Of a stretch of DNA of 64,000 bases, positions 35,907 to 45,341 are shown in pieces. A model generated the notes under the pieces. It had not been told where the DNA came from, ran no database searches, and saw nothing but the letters and a program-made list of their open reading frames with translations. The translations under genes and the position numbers were made by a program. The DNA is from a virus. The stretch spans positions 1-64,000 of IMG/VR virus record IMGVR_UViG_3300030389_003255; one strand, written 5' to 3'. Every line of letters begins with the position of its first letter. Position 1 is the first letter of the stretch.

Positions 35907-37514
35907 TCACCCTTGTAACATCCAATGAGTTCTAACTTTACATTCTTGTAAGTCTCTTGGCATAATAGTAGCACTAACTTCTATTGGGCCTTTATCGTCG
36001 GGCATTGGAAATTCATTAGCACTTAAGAAATAGTTTTTGAACTTGAGAACTATATTTTCTCCAGTTGATTTAGTAAAAATTAATTCAACATGATTACTTC
36101 CAGTGTTTTCTGTATTATTGATTAGTTCTTTGTATAGTTGATTGTCAGTAACATATCCATTGAATTGTATCTCATATGTTCTTTGAGCAGGCAGAGCCTC
36201 TTGTATAGACTTATTGCCGACTCCCAAATATCTTTTATCTGTTAGAGAGTTATTCATGGTAAGAGTAAGACTAGTTACTTTCAAGAAGTCTACATTGAAT
36301 GCTTTTAAACTTCCATCAGAAAAGAAAAATGGTTCTCTAAGTTCGGAGGCTGATGTAAAATTAAAGAAACTAGTCTCATCTGCTACTCCTCTTCTTGCTG
36401 TATATTCTTCATTAGATTCTAGGTTGTGAACATTTCTAGTATTAGCATTAACTGTCATCTTTACTTCTTCATTTTCGTTAGCAGTCATAGTTAGAGTATT
36501 GACCCTACATCCTCTAGCAATCTTAACGAAGTTAAATGACTCATTTGTTTCTACTGTTTCAGTTTCATAGATATCAGTTCCTCCATCATGGTCTACCAAT
36601 TTACTAAATACTTGTTCTAGTGCAAACGATGGTAATAAATCTCCATCTTGTTCTGCAAAGGTATATTCTATTGCATCTTCAATTTTGCCATTTGTTCCAA
36701 CAGTAGGCAAAGTTACAATATGTAGTCCAGAAATAGCATCTTGAGCAGGATTAACATAGGGAGTCATGACCGTTCCAATTGACCTATGAAAAATTGGCCC
36801 AGTTTCTTCTACATCATCATAATTAATGTATATGCCATTCTCACTAGCGGGAACAGCCCTATTAGCAGGATTGCTACCGCTAAGACCTGCTTCAACTAAT
36901 ACATCACTAGCATTTACATTTCCAATATCTACATTAGTGCATTTACCAAAGAAATAATAGAGCCATGTTCCTTGATTAGCGACAAGGTTGATATCTGCCG
37001 CACCTGCGGTTTCTATTCCCTTGTATTGATAAGTAAAGTTTCTTTTGCCACCTAATGAAATATTTGTTTGTTTCATTTCCACTTCCGTTGTTGGAAAGGT
37101 CAAAGATTCTACTATTCCCAACCAAGTATCGGCTAAGAGTGTTTTCTTATCAGTATTAATTTTTGGAGCAGGACAAGGCGCACCATAATTGTCTATTACA
37201 AAATAGTCCCCGCTACTTAGAGTAGCAGATGGAGTAAATGAGATTGTAGTTGCTGTGTTAGCAGTAATCCTATGGGTGGTTTGTAGAGCATTTCCCGAAC
37301 TATATTTTCTAAATAAACAGCCGACATAAAGGTTATTTACTAAAGAAAAATCTGCTCCAAATACCACATCTGCTACTGTGGTAGTAGTAGACCCGTTAGC
37401 AGTAACCGTAGTTACAGTTCCACTAGTTTCTTGAATTGGAAAATAAATATCCAATTCCGGTATTTTCGTTATGCTTGCTCCACTTCCTAAAAATATATCT
37501 GTATTTTTTACCAT
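35907..37514 (-). CDS. major tail tube protein
   Basis: A 535-residue protein. The C-terminal half has the tail-tube pattern L-T-L-T-M-N-N-S-L followed by R-Y-L-G-V and a strand-rich domain with I-Q-F-N-G-Y-V. The N-terminal half contains a Thr-rich beta insertion (about residues 35-110), probably surface exposed. Its place between tail terminator and tail chaperones fits the standard order. It is longer than most tube proteins, consistent with added domains. Confidence 0.8.
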   Translation of the reverse strand: MVKNTDIFLGSGASITKIPELDIYFPIQETSGTVTTVTANGSTTTTVADVVFGADFSLVNNLYVGCLFRKYSSGNALQTTHRITANTATTISFTPSATLSSGDYFVIDNYGAPCPAPKINTDKKTLLADTWLGIVESLTFPTTEVEMKQTNISLGGKRNFTYQYKGIETAGAADINLVANQGTWLYYFFGKCTNVDIGNVNASDVLVEAGLSGSNPANRAVPASENGIYINYDDVEETGPIFHRSIGTVMTPYVNPAQDAISGLHIVTLPTVGTNGKIEDAIEYTFAEQDGDLLPSFALEQVFSKLVDHDGGTDIYETETVETNESFNFVKIARGCRVNTLTMTANENEEVKMTVNANTRNVHNLESNEEYTARRGVADETSFFNFTSASELREPFFFSDGSLKAFNVDFLKVTSLTLTMNNSLTDKRYLGVGNKSIQEALPAQRTYEIQFNGYVTDNQLYKELINNTENTGSNHVELIFTKSTGENIVLKFKNYFLSANEFPMPDDKGPIEVSATIMPRDLQECKVRTHWMLQG

Positions 37515-37548
37515 ATCAAACTCTCTCCCACTACTTACTTACAAACTA

Positions 37549-38076
37549 CTACGGGATGCTTAGTCCAAATCTCTTTACCTCAAGCGATACTTTATATCCA
37601 TATAATCTTTTTGTCCTATCATTACTCTCAGTTCTAGAACCTAAAAACAATTGACTAAACTTAGAGCCATCACTTGCGGTAAATCCTTTTCTATTATCCT
37701 CTATTACTTTTTTTAAAATAGCATATAAATCTCTTAGTCTATCTCTTCCATAATTTAGATTGTTATTTGCTCTTTCGTCATGTATAACCCTAAGATGTAA
37801 AGTAAAAGAATAAGTTTCATTTCTAATATCGTAATGAATTGTTGGGTAGTCTATGCTTTGAGAATCTTCAAAGACTAATATGGTTGCCCCACCACCACTG
37901 TTACTCATATCATATCTATTTCCCTTATTAGGTTGTAAAGTCCTAACATCAATTATAGTAGGTATTGTTATAGTATTATCTAAAGATAAAGCATCTCTAG
38001 CCCTACTCCATCGAGAAGAACTTTGCCCTGCATCAGTCCCCGTTAGTAATTCTACGATAATACTGACTTCATCCAT
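37549..38076 (-). CDS. tail terminator / tail-completion protein
   Basis: A 175-residue alpha/beta protein. Position between the neck protein and the tail tube matches the tail terminator, which caps the tube and joins it to the head. R-D-R-L-R-D-L-Y-A-I-L and strands around it are compatible with that fold, but the call rests mainly on gene order. Confidence 0.55.
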   Translation of the reverse strand: MDEVSIIVELLTGTDAGQSSSRWSRARDALSLDNTITIPTIIDVRTLQPNKGNRYDMSNSGGGATILVFEDSQSIDYPTIHYDIRNETYSFTLHLRVIHDERANNNLNYGRDRLRDLYAILKKVIEDNRKGFTASDGSKFSQLFLGSRTESNDRTKRLYGYKVSLEVKRFGLSIP

Positions 38077-38267
38077 GCTTCTACCTCTTCTTTAATTGAA
38101 TTATTGACTTTTTTTAATATCTCTTCTTGTGCAAATTTGGCAACCTCTTCATCACTAAAACTGATATCAATACCTAATTGCTCTGATAGTTGTTGCGTTA
38201 CCAATTGCCTTTCTTTCTGTATTCTAATTAATTCATCAATTTCTTTCATATCAATATAGAAGGCCAT
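38052..38267 (-). CDS. small neck/tail-completion protein
   Basis: A 71-residue acidic, helical protein from ATG 38,267; the upstream in-frame start overlaps the connector gene. It overlaps the tail terminator gene by 25 bases. The position suggests a head-tail joining or gp10-like role; no motif is recognised. Confidence 0.5.
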   Translation of the reverse strand: MAFYIDMKEIDELIRIQKERQLVTQQLSEQLGIDISFSDEEVAKFAQEEILKKVNNSIKEEVEAWMKSVLS

Positions 38268-38272
38268 AGTAA

Positions 38273-39652
38273 TCAATCCAAGAAATAAACTAAATCCTTT
38301 TTTCCATTCAAGGTTTCCATAGCCTCTTTTCTAAGAATATCATATTTTTCCTTAGTTGAAATATTAGCCCCTGTGTCTGTCACCAATATGCTTTGGTCAT
38401 CATGTCTTAATATTTCAGCCGCCACTAATTTAGTAGTTGCTTCGTGGATTTGTGCAGGAACTCTACTATCTCCTGCCTCATAAGTTACTATGATAGAATT
38501 CTTGCTATGGAAAGGATACTCTTGCATGAAAAATATTCTTCCTTCTTCGGCAATAGTCCAAAAATCTCCTAGCCTTCTAACATCCTCTTTGTCAGTAAAT
38601 CGAGATACCGAACATACACTAGGAACATCTTGATTTACTGAAACAAAATTAAGTGTATTTGTTCCAGCAGTTATTCCTGAGCCACTGTCTAAGACAACGG
38701 TATTAGTATCAGTAATAGAACTAATTGTTTTACTACCTGTTATACCTGCTCCACTTACCGTCATACCAACAGCAAGTTTTGAAGAATCTTCAACTGTAAG
38801 ATTTGCAGAAGATAAAGTAGTAGTGCATGACTGTTGAGTAGTTATCTCAACAACACAATCCGAGCCGTCATCTCCTGCTAATAGAGAGGATATCAAGATA
38901 TTACTTCCACTGCTTTTATCTTTTGAAGCGTAAAAGAAATCAGAAATAGATAATTGATTAGTTGTATCTAATAGTGCTTTGTGGTTTCTAGCCTTTGTAA
39001 ATGATTGAGTTTTACTGGGCTTTTCTTCATTAATTAAAGAAATAATTTCATTAACAGTAGTCTTTATTCCAAACGCATTATTAAATTCACTATCTAATAG
39101 TCTTGGTGAAGAGGTCGTAACTATTTTATTTGAGGATTCTAAATTAAAAGAATAAGTGCTATTTGGTGTTTTAAGAGTTATTATTTTTATGTCCGTATGA
39201 TTCTCTAACAGTCTTATTTGTGCTTGAGCCGATGCTAATTCTTCATAATGGCTACCTTGCCAAACTTGTAGAGATACAATCTTTCTAACTTTTAATGTAG
39301 GCAACTGAATAAAACCAACATACCCACCGTAGTAAGTATTCATTGGTAGGTTTTTAAATTGAAAATCATGAAACTCATCTCTAGTAATAATAGGCCGATA
39401 AGAACGCTTAGTTGTTTCATCAACAGTTCCTTCTATTCTTTTTATTATTTTACCTACTTGCGCCCTACTAGGATAGGTTGTATCGGTAAAATGTGCTATC
39501 TGTAACATATCTGCTACAGAGGCAAAGTCGGTATAAAATCCAACACCTTTATCATAAGCCCCTGTAAAAAAACCCAATGCTACAGTGTATGTAGCAACAC
39601 CGTTTAGTTTCTCATCAAAAGAATAGTCGCTTGGATATCCAGTTGTTCCCAT
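38273..39652 (-). CDS. head-tail connector (adaptor) protein with inserted beta domain
   Basis: A 459-residue protein. The C-terminal helices (A-Q-I-H-E-A-T-T-K-L-V-A-A-E-I-L near residue 405) resemble the adaptor proteins that dock under the portal. A Ser/Thr/Gly-rich beta domain is inserted at about residues 275-340. The ATG at 39,652 overlaps the upstream stop. Compared with the usual 100-200 residue adaptors it is long. Confidence 0.6.
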   Translation of the reverse strand: MGTTGYPSDYSFDEKLNGVATYTVALGFFTGAYDKGVGFYTDFASVADMLQIAHFTDTTYPSRAQVGKIIKRIEGTVDETTKRSYRPIITRDEFHDFQFKNLPMNTYYGGYVGFIQLPTLKVRKIVSLQVWQGSHYEELASAQAQIRLLENHTDIKIITLKTPNSTYSFNLESSNKIVTTSSPRLLDSEFNNAFGIKTTVNEIISLINEEKPSKTQSFTKARNHKALLDTTNQLSISDFFYASKDKSSGSNILISSLLAGDDGSDCVVEITTQQSCTTTLSSANLTVEDSSKLAVGMTVSGAGITGSKTISSITDTNTVVLDSGSGITAGTNTLNFVSVNQDVPSVCSVSRFTDKEDVRRLGDFWTIAEEGRIFFMQEYPFHSKNSIIVTYEAGDSRVPAQIHEATTKLVAAEILRHDDQSILVTDTGANISTKEKYDILRKEAMETLNGKKDLVYFLD

Positions 39653-42003
39653 CAATATCCCTCTATTGTTTCTCTAATATCTAGTATTCTATTACTTAGG
39701 TCATCTAAGTATTCTCTCATGGCTTTATTTTGCCCTCTTCCTCTTAGTGGGCTTAGATTAAAAGAGGCGTATTTTTTAAGATAGACGCTATAAAATACTG
39801 CAACATCTTCTTCATTATCTTCCATTATTGGCTTACCGTCTTTATCTTTTTTATCGCCTTCTACTTGCATTAAATCTTCAACAGTAAATGCTGTTGCTTC
39901 ATATTTATCTTTACCGAACTCACTACCTTCTATTATCTTAGAACCCTCAACAACCGCAGTTTCCGAAACTAAAGGAAGAAGAATGTATATTTGAGCCGCT
40001 TTCTTATTAGTTTCATAGAGTTTAATCCATCTCTTAGTTTTCATTTTTTTCTCTACGCTAATATCATCTAAGTCTTGTTTATTTAATTCATCTCTACTAA
40101 GCCTTCTTCTAGAATCTGCTCCGCCTTCTGCTGGAGTTATCTTAGGAGTTGGAACATTAGCGCCCGTAGGCCTAATTACATCTTTATCACTATAAGAAAT
40201 TCCCAATACATCTAATAGTTTTTGGGAGGCAGTTTGGGGAGAACCAAGAATACTAGGTAATTTTACATTTGCTTTACCTGTTAGAATATAGTAATAAAGG
40301 TCTGCCCTTTGTTCTTCATTAAGACCCAAATCAGCATATTTACCGATATCGGTTTGTTTAACCTTATCTTTTCTATAAAACACATAATCGGAAAATGCTT
40401 CTCCATACTCTTCTTGCACTACTCTAAAGTCACCTTGTTCTATTTGTCTTGCTTCTGCTTCTGTAATGGGTTCGTCTCTTCTATCTATATATGCATACTT
40501 TAGTCTTTCTTGGCCTTGAAAATCTGAATCAAACAGAGCCTTATCTTTGAATTTACTAGTTCCTTCCTTTTTTATCATTTCAAATTTTTCATCGAAGAAA
40601 CTATGAATTATCATTCTTATCTTATTGTTACCAAACCCAAACTTATCGTATGCTTTTTCTGCCTTTTTGTAAACAGGATTGTCACTAAAAATCAACAAAT
40701 ATTTATTTCCATCTACTTCTATTTCAGTTGTAGCGGCTCTCAATTCATTATATTCAGCAGTTATTTTTTGTCTCTCTTCTTTTAATTTATTGTAGATTTT
40801 TTGCCTAGCATTTTTATTTTCTTCACTATCTCCCTTTAGTCTATCGGGTATTCTGTATTCTTTCATAGGTATCAATGGATATTCTTCTTCCGCAGTAACA
40901 TCAAAGTTTGGATTAATAGCAAACGCTTTTGGTATTCTATACTTTAAGGCAGTGAATTTACTATATTTATCTTTTATTTTAGCATCATCATCCGGTAGTG
41001 TTTCTTTTACTCTCTGTGTTAGTGTTTTTGTTTTCTTTTGTTCTCTAACAAATGAGGCCTCTACCATTAATTGATAGAGCGTTCCGTCTTGAACCATAGT
41101 GTTAAAATATTCGTCACCAATTGTCCTATCGAACCACTGTTCTAATTTTAAATTAAGTTCATCTATGAATTTGTAATCAAACTGTAGACCATCTTTAATT
41201 TCACCTTCTTCTATATATTTATTCATTGATGAAAATTTAATTGCGTTTTTAATCCCCTCTTTATCTATTGCACTATCAATTAGAATTTTTCCTCTCTTTG
41301 GTAGGAAGGTAACTTCTGCACCTGTATATCTAACAATTATGTTTTGTGCCTTTGCAATTAATTCCTCCATACCGTCATCTGTTGGAAAAGTCATAACAGA
41401 GTGTGCATTCTTAAACCCTCTATTGTTGCTTTTTGAAAAACTTAATTTGTTTTCGCCTGTTATAGTTTTAGCAGTTTTAAATCTTATTTCTGACTCTATT
41501 CCTAACGATAAAGAATCACTCTCAAATTCTTCATCTGACATATCTGCTTGTGATATTACCGCAACAATATCCTTTCTAATTTGTTCTCCTACATTAGCAA
41601 TATCGCTGACCACTGTTCCACTTAACTGAGCAACTAATTTTTCATCAAACTCAGGATTATCTTCTTCTATGTTTTTAAGACTCGCCTCTGCCAGCATTTT
41701 TTCATCTTCTTCTTTTCTTTTTTCAGGCCGTCTCTTGACAAAACTACTATATGCTTGTCTGTTAGATTTTAAGTATAAAGTAAGAGGACTCTCTAATAAT
41801 TCTTTAAAAACACCTTTTAGTTGTTCTGTTAATTGTTTAGGGTCATTATCTCTTGCCTCTATTAAATTTATTGACTGCTCGATGAGTTCAACGAAACCCT
41901 CGTCTTTACTAGTTCCTAAAATGTATTTTTCCATCTGTTCACTAATAAAATTTGATGCGGCAGGAAATCTTCTAGTTACTCCATCATAATCAAAAGCAAC
42001 CAT
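39652..42003 (-). CDS. large hypothetical head/neck protein (783 residues)
   Basis: A highly charged protein, mixed helices and strands, with no membrane segment and no enzyme motif I can identify. It lies between the minor head proteins and the connector. It could be an internal head protein or neck whisker. Function unknown. Confidence 0.55.
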   Translation of the reverse strand: MVAFDYDGVTRRFPAASNFISEQMEKYILGTSKDEGFVELIEQSINLIEARDNDPKQLTEQLKGVFKELLESPLTLYLKSNRQAYSSFVKRRPEKRKEEDEKMLAEASLKNIEEDNPEFDEKLVAQLSGTVVSDIANVGEQIRKDIVAVISQADMSDEEFESDSLSLGIESEIRFKTAKTITGENKLSFSKSNNRGFKNAHSVMTFPTDDGMEELIAKAQNIIVRYTGAEVTFLPKRGKILIDSAIDKEGIKNAIKFSSMNKYIEEGEIKDGLQFDYKFIDELNLKLEQWFDRTIGDEYFNTMVQDGTLYQLMVEASFVREQKKTKTLTQRVKETLPDDDAKIKDKYSKFTALKYRIPKAFAINPNFDVTAEEEYPLIPMKEYRIPDRLKGDSEENKNARQKIYNKLKEERQKITAEYNELRAATTEIEVDGNKYLLIFSDNPVYKKAEKAYDKFGFGNNKIRMIIHSFFDEKFEMIKKEGTSKFKDKALFDSDFQGQERLKYAYIDRRDEPITEAEARQIEQGDFRVVQEEYGEAFSDYVFYRKDKVKQTDIGKYADLGLNEEQRADLYYYILTGKANVKLPSILGSPQTASQKLLDVLGISYSDKDVIRPTGANVPTPKITPAEGGADSRRRLSRDELNKQDLDDISVEKKMKTKRWIKLYETNKKAAQIYILLPLVSETAVVEGSKIIEGSEFGKDKYEATAFTVEDLMQVEGDKKDKDGKPIMEDNEEDVAVFYSVYLKKYASFNLSPLRGRGQNKAMREYLDDLSNRILDIRETIEGY

Positions 42004-42012
42004 TTAACCAAC

Positions 42013-42666
42013 TCACATTAACCATTTAGCCCAAGCCGCACCTTTCTGTATTGCACTACCTAAACCTAAACCGCTTTGTGGTGGTTCATAACTCATTTGT
42101 CCTTGAGCATCTATCCAATATGGTCTACCATATCCATCTGTTCCGCTAGGTGGAATAGGATATCCACTACCATTATTCATAGCACCCTGCATTTGATTAT
42201 ATTGTTGCATATTGCCAGTTAATCCTGCTATTGCCGCAGTAGCAGTAGGTTGAGCCATTTGTCCTCCACCACTGAATCCTTGAGACTCTAAGTATTGTTG
42301 CTTTGCTAATTTTCTTTGATTTACTACTTCTGTGTTGATAGCGGAATTAAGGAGTTTTTGAATATCCAAGTCTATATTTTCTTGAGTAATTTTCTCATAT
42401 TCTCTAAGAGAATCCGCATTCACTATAATATTGCTACCATTAGAAGTAAGTTTTAGTTTTGATAGCATTTGGCTAACTACTCTTTCTATGACATCTTCCA
42501 TCATTTGTTCTAAAGCCGTCAAAAACATTTCTCCATGATATTGGAAAAATTCTTCTACATGATTATCTTGTAGAGAAAGTAAGTTGTTCATTGACTTGAA
42601 GTTGTTTTGCTGACCTTGTTGAACAGCCCCTAAAACCGTTCCATTACTTGTTCCTAGTATTCCCAT
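42013..42666 (-). CDS. hypothetical structural protein with Gln/Gly-rich tail
   Basis: A 217-residue protein. The first half is helical; the second half is Gln/Gly/Pro/Tyr-rich and probably flexible, ending in a Trp-containing segment A-A-W-A-K-W-L-M. It lies two bases before the 42,669 gene. No family recognised. Confidence 0.55.
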   Translation of the reverse strand: MGILGTSNGTVLGAVQQGQQNNFKSMNNLLSLQDNHVEEFFQYHGEMFLTALEQMMEDVIERVVSQMLSKLKLTSNGSNIIVNADSLREYEKITQENIDLDIQKLLNSAINTEVVNQRKLAKQQYLESQGFSGGGQMAQPTATAAIAGLTGNMQQYNQMQGAMNNGSGYPIPPSGTDGYGRPYWIDAQGQMSYEPPQSGLGLGSAIQKGAAWAKWLM

Positions 42667-42668
42667 AT

Positions 42669-43346
42669 CTATTCCTCCACGACTTCTTCAATAATTTCTT
42701 CTTTTACTTTTTTAATATCATCAACTTTAACTTCTTTATTTATCATTAAATAATTCAATCTATCTGTTAGTATATTTATTTCTCCAATTATCTCTACGGC
42801 TTCATTGGTCGCTGACCTGTTATCTCCTAAAGTTGGTGGCTTTATTAAATAACCGTTTGCTGTTAGTGCTACAATATCATCCTTTGTTAGATTAGATACT
42901 GGGCCGCTTTTTAAAATCTTAGGCATTTTAGGCTTAAATGCCTTAAAATCTAAGCCATGCTTATCTGCTAATATTTGCTGTTGTAGCATTTCTAATTGCA
43001 TATACATTGAAGCATGTTTAGGGCAGTAAGTTCCCATTAATGGACGACCCTTTGTTACCTTATCTAGAGGAATAGGTGGCCTAAGATAATCTCCTGCTTC
43101 CCAAATATGATGCATTCCACATACAACACATCTATCCTTAAGATTAAATTTCTTTCCATATCTTAGAAATAGTAATTTCTTAGGTTCTGCTTTTAGGACA
43201 GCAGTTAATTCTGCTAATTGCTTTTTAGGTTTGATAGCCATAAAGTGATATTCTGTTACTGCCCCACTTGCTCTAGCCTGTTTAATAGGCGATAGGCCTA
43301 AATTCATATTATTCGTTTGTGCTAATATTTGCTGGTTTTGATACAT
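42669..43346 (-). CDS. zinc-binding hypothetical virion-module protein
   Basis: A 225-residue protein. A zinc site is likely: C-V-V-C-x-x-H near residue 76 and C-P-K-H near residue 108. The C-terminus is very acidic and Val/Glu-rich. It lies ten bases after the small GTPase gene, so the two are probably co-expressed. Confidence 0.55.
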   Translation of the reverse strand: MYQNQQILAQTNNMNLGLSPIKQARASGAVTEYHFMAIKPKKQLAELTAVLKAEPKKLLFLRYGKKFNLKDRCVVCGMHHIWEAGDYLRPPIPLDKVTKGRPLMGTYCPKHASMYMQLEMLQQQILADKHGLDFKAFKPKMPKILKSGPVSNLTKDDIVALTANGYLIKPPTLGDNRSATNEAVEIIGEINILTDRLNYLMINKEVKVDDIKKVKEEIIEEVVEE

Positions 43347-43356
43347 CTTTTATTCC

Positions 43357-44019
43357 TCAATAATCCTTTATCATAGTAGTTATTCCTTTATACACCATTT
43401 CGGGGTCTGATTTTGCTGATACAATATATTTGAAACAAGGTATTCCCTTATCATTAAGTTGCCTCATACCATAAGAGAACGGCTCGAATATCTCATGTTT
43501 ATCTATCGGCTTTTCACTTTTATATTTATCTCCCCAAATGTCATATTTATTAGCCCAAATAGCAACTGCCATTGGATAATCAGAATCTTTTTTCTTTCTT
43601 CCGGTAGGCCAACGACTAGCAGTAATAGTATCTACTAGAAATTTCCAAGCAACTTGATGGTCTAAATTAGAAGGATTATCTAAATGCCTATGGTCTACCA
43701 TAAATATAACATATTTTACTCTACGAGTTTGCATATCTTTTACCCATTCTTTCCAGTAGATGGCTTCTCCTCCAATATCAGCACTCTTTATTGTATGCGA
43801 ATCTCCGTCTAATTTTATCGTTTTTCTAGAAGCCCTATGCAACCCCACCGTTCTTTCATTTATCTGAGGAACTTCTCCTCTAGTTCTTAATTGATGACTT
43901 AAGGTTGTTTTACCAACCATAGTAGCGCCATAAACACCAAAGTTTATTGCATGAATTTTTTTGTAAAAACCTATTATGGCTTCACCAACTAATATGGCAA
44001 AGCCTGTCATTATTGACAT
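43357..44019 (-). CDS. Ras/Arf-like small GTPase with N-terminal hydrophobic helix
   Basis: This 220-residue protein has all five G-boxes of a small GTPase. G1 is G31-A-T-M-V-G-K-T38, the G2 Thr is near T57, G3 is D81-I-G-G84, G4 is N157-K-Y-D160, and G5 is S201-A-K203. The glycine-rich G3 (D-x-x-G without Gln) recalls Arf-like and Gtr-like proteins. The first 20 residues form a hydrophobic helix that could anchor it to a membrane. It is encoded between minor head proteins and two membrane proteins. Its role in the virus is unknown. Confidence 0.85.
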   Translation of the reverse strand: MSIMTGFAILVGEAIIGFYKKIHAINFGVYGATMVGKTTLSHQLRTRGEVPQINERTVGLHRASRKTIKLDGDSHTIKSADIGGEAIYWKEWVKDMQTRRVKYVIFMVDHRHLDNPSNLDHQVAWKFLVDTITASRWPTGRKKKDSDYPMAVAIWANKYDIWGDKYKSEKPIDKHEIFEPFSYGMRQLNDKGIPCFKYIVSAKSDPEMVYKGITTMIKDY

Positions 44020-44020
44020 A

Positions 44021-44239
44021 TTAATGACTCCAAATATCTTTAACCCTCTCTATAATCCAACCCATTATATTGATGTCAAAGACTCCCATAATATTACCAA
44101 TTAAGAACATAGACAAAGTAGAAAAGCCTCCCCAAAACCATGCTCTCATTTTCAAAAAGAAAATGTCTGCTGAGTGCGCTCTAGATTGATTATAGGCGTA
44201 GTCAGAATCAGAAAAACCCATTATATCTCCGAGAACCAT
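44021..44239 (-). CDS. small membrane protein next to GTPase
   Basis: A 72-residue protein with one strong hydrophobic stretch (about residues 34-62). It starts four bases after GGGGTGG and ends one base before the GTPase gene. It is a probable partner or anchor of the GTPase. Confidence 0.6.
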   Translation of the reverse strand: MVLGDIMGFSDSDYAYNQSRAHSADIFFLKMRAWFWGGFSTLSMFLIGNIMGVFDINIMGWIIERVKDIWSH

Positions 44240-44250
44240 TTAGCCACCCC

Positions 44251-44640
44251 TCATTGAAGGACTGCTAAAAACTCATTACTAACGGTATTTTCATCGTTTT
44301 CATTCTGATTCGCTGAATAGGTAAAACTAGTATTATATTGCTTTGCGCTTTCAGCCATCTTTCTTCTCTGTTGGTCATCTCTAGCCTTTCTTTCCCAAAA
44401 CGCAGAAATCTTTCTATCTAGTAGCCAAATTTCTATCTTGTCATTTAGGGCTAAATCAAACAAAGCCTTCATTACCATAATTGCTCCGATTGTTCCTAGT
44501 CCAAATAATACGGAATGTGCTAAAGCACCATAGGGAAAACCAGTTCCTATTTTAGCATAAGCAAAGACATTAGCCCCACTTACTGCTCCAACAAAAAGTA
44601 TAGTCATTACTAATCTAGTATCTTGATTTAAAACTGCCAT
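44251..44640 (-). CDS. membrane protein with two predicted helices
   Basis: A 129-residue protein. Two hydrophobic helices (about 9-30 and 36-66) are followed by a basic, then polar C-terminal region. With the 72-residue neighbour and the GTPase it forms a likely three-gene membrane module inside the head operon. Confidence 0.6.
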   Translation of the reverse strand: MAVLNQDTRLVMTILFVGAVSGANVFAYAKIGTGFPYGALAHSVLFGLGTIGAIMVMKALFDLALNDKIEIWLLDRKISAFWERKARDDQQRRKMAESAKQYNTSFTYSANQNENDENTVSNEFLAVLQ

Positions 44641-44649
44641 TGTAAAACC

Positions 44650-44931
44650 TCATGAGAACTCAATAGAACAAGCCACTGCACCACTTACTTCCTCGAAAAA
44701 TAATCCATTTTCACAAAGAACAGAATGCATATCAAACTCTATCGTTTGTCCCGAAGATAGTTTTAATCTTGCTATTTCTTTTCCGGAGTTACTAGTTCCA
44801 TCAAATACTTTTACTTCTGCTGTGCTACCACCTACTTCACAAACATGGATAGAAACTAATCTACAACTGCCAGTAAAAACAGTTGCCGATGCAGTCAAAA
44901 CTCCACTTGTTCTACAACCACCGCTAGGCAT
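44650..44931 (-). CDS. small beta-rich virion protein
   Basis: A 93-residue, beta-rich, Ser/Val/Gly-rich protein with four cysteines. The ribosome site is GAGGAGATATT before ATG 44,931. Composition suggests a small capsid decoration or spike protein. No family recognised. Confidence 0.55.
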   Translation of the reverse strand: MPSGGCRTSGVLTASATVFTGSCRLVSIHVCEVGGSTAEVKVFDGTSNSGKEIARLKLSSGQTIEFDMHSVLCENGLFFEEVSGAVACSIEFS

Positions 44932-44964
44932 AATATCTCCTCAAACAGCGTTAGTTACAATACC

Positions 44965-44972
44965 TATTATAA
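44965..44972 (-). promoter_or_regulatory. candidate archaeal TATA element
   Basis: The sequence TTATAATA on the minus strand lies about 34 bases before ATG 44,931 in a 56-base gap. Distance and composition fit an archaeal TATA box with a short leader, but no clear BRE is visible. It may be chance in AT-rich DNA. Confidence 0.25.
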
Positions 44973-44987
44973 CTTTCCTAAGTCAAT

Positions 44988-45332
44988 CTACTCCTTTTTT
45001 GGAGTTTTTGCCTTAGTAGTTTTAGGTTTTGTAGACTTAGGTTTGGTATTTCTAGTCTTTTTTACAGTCTTTGGTATTAGCAAATCCACTAAATCTTGAT
45101 GGGTCTTTATCGCTTGTTTGGTCTCAAAAGCGGCCACTTTTAGTTTAGCCTCTTCTAAGTCAAGTATGGCTTTTTCATCTTCTTTAGTAAATGTAAACAT
45201 AAAGTCTGGGTGTCCCAACATAGATATTGCAGACCTCAAAGGAAACTCAACGGGTGTATCTTTTGTTATCAATACACCCGCTAAGTTCTTTTTTTGTATT
45301 TCTGCTTTTTCTGTTAGTATAACAGTAGGCAA
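44988..45332 (-). CDS. hypothetical protein with Lys/Thr/Pro tail
   Basis: A 114-residue protein. The first 85 residues are mixed alpha/beta; the last 25 are K-T-K-P-type repeats that could bind DNA or capsid surface. It lies after the decoration-like gene in the head module. Confidence 0.55.
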   Translation of the reverse strand: MPTVILTEKAEIQKKNLAGVLITKDTPVEFPLRSAISMLGHPDFMFTFTKEDEKAILDLEEAKLKVAAFETKQAIKTHQDLVDLLIPKTVKKTRNTKPKSTKPKTTKAKTPKKE

Positions 45333-45341
45333 TAAATCACC

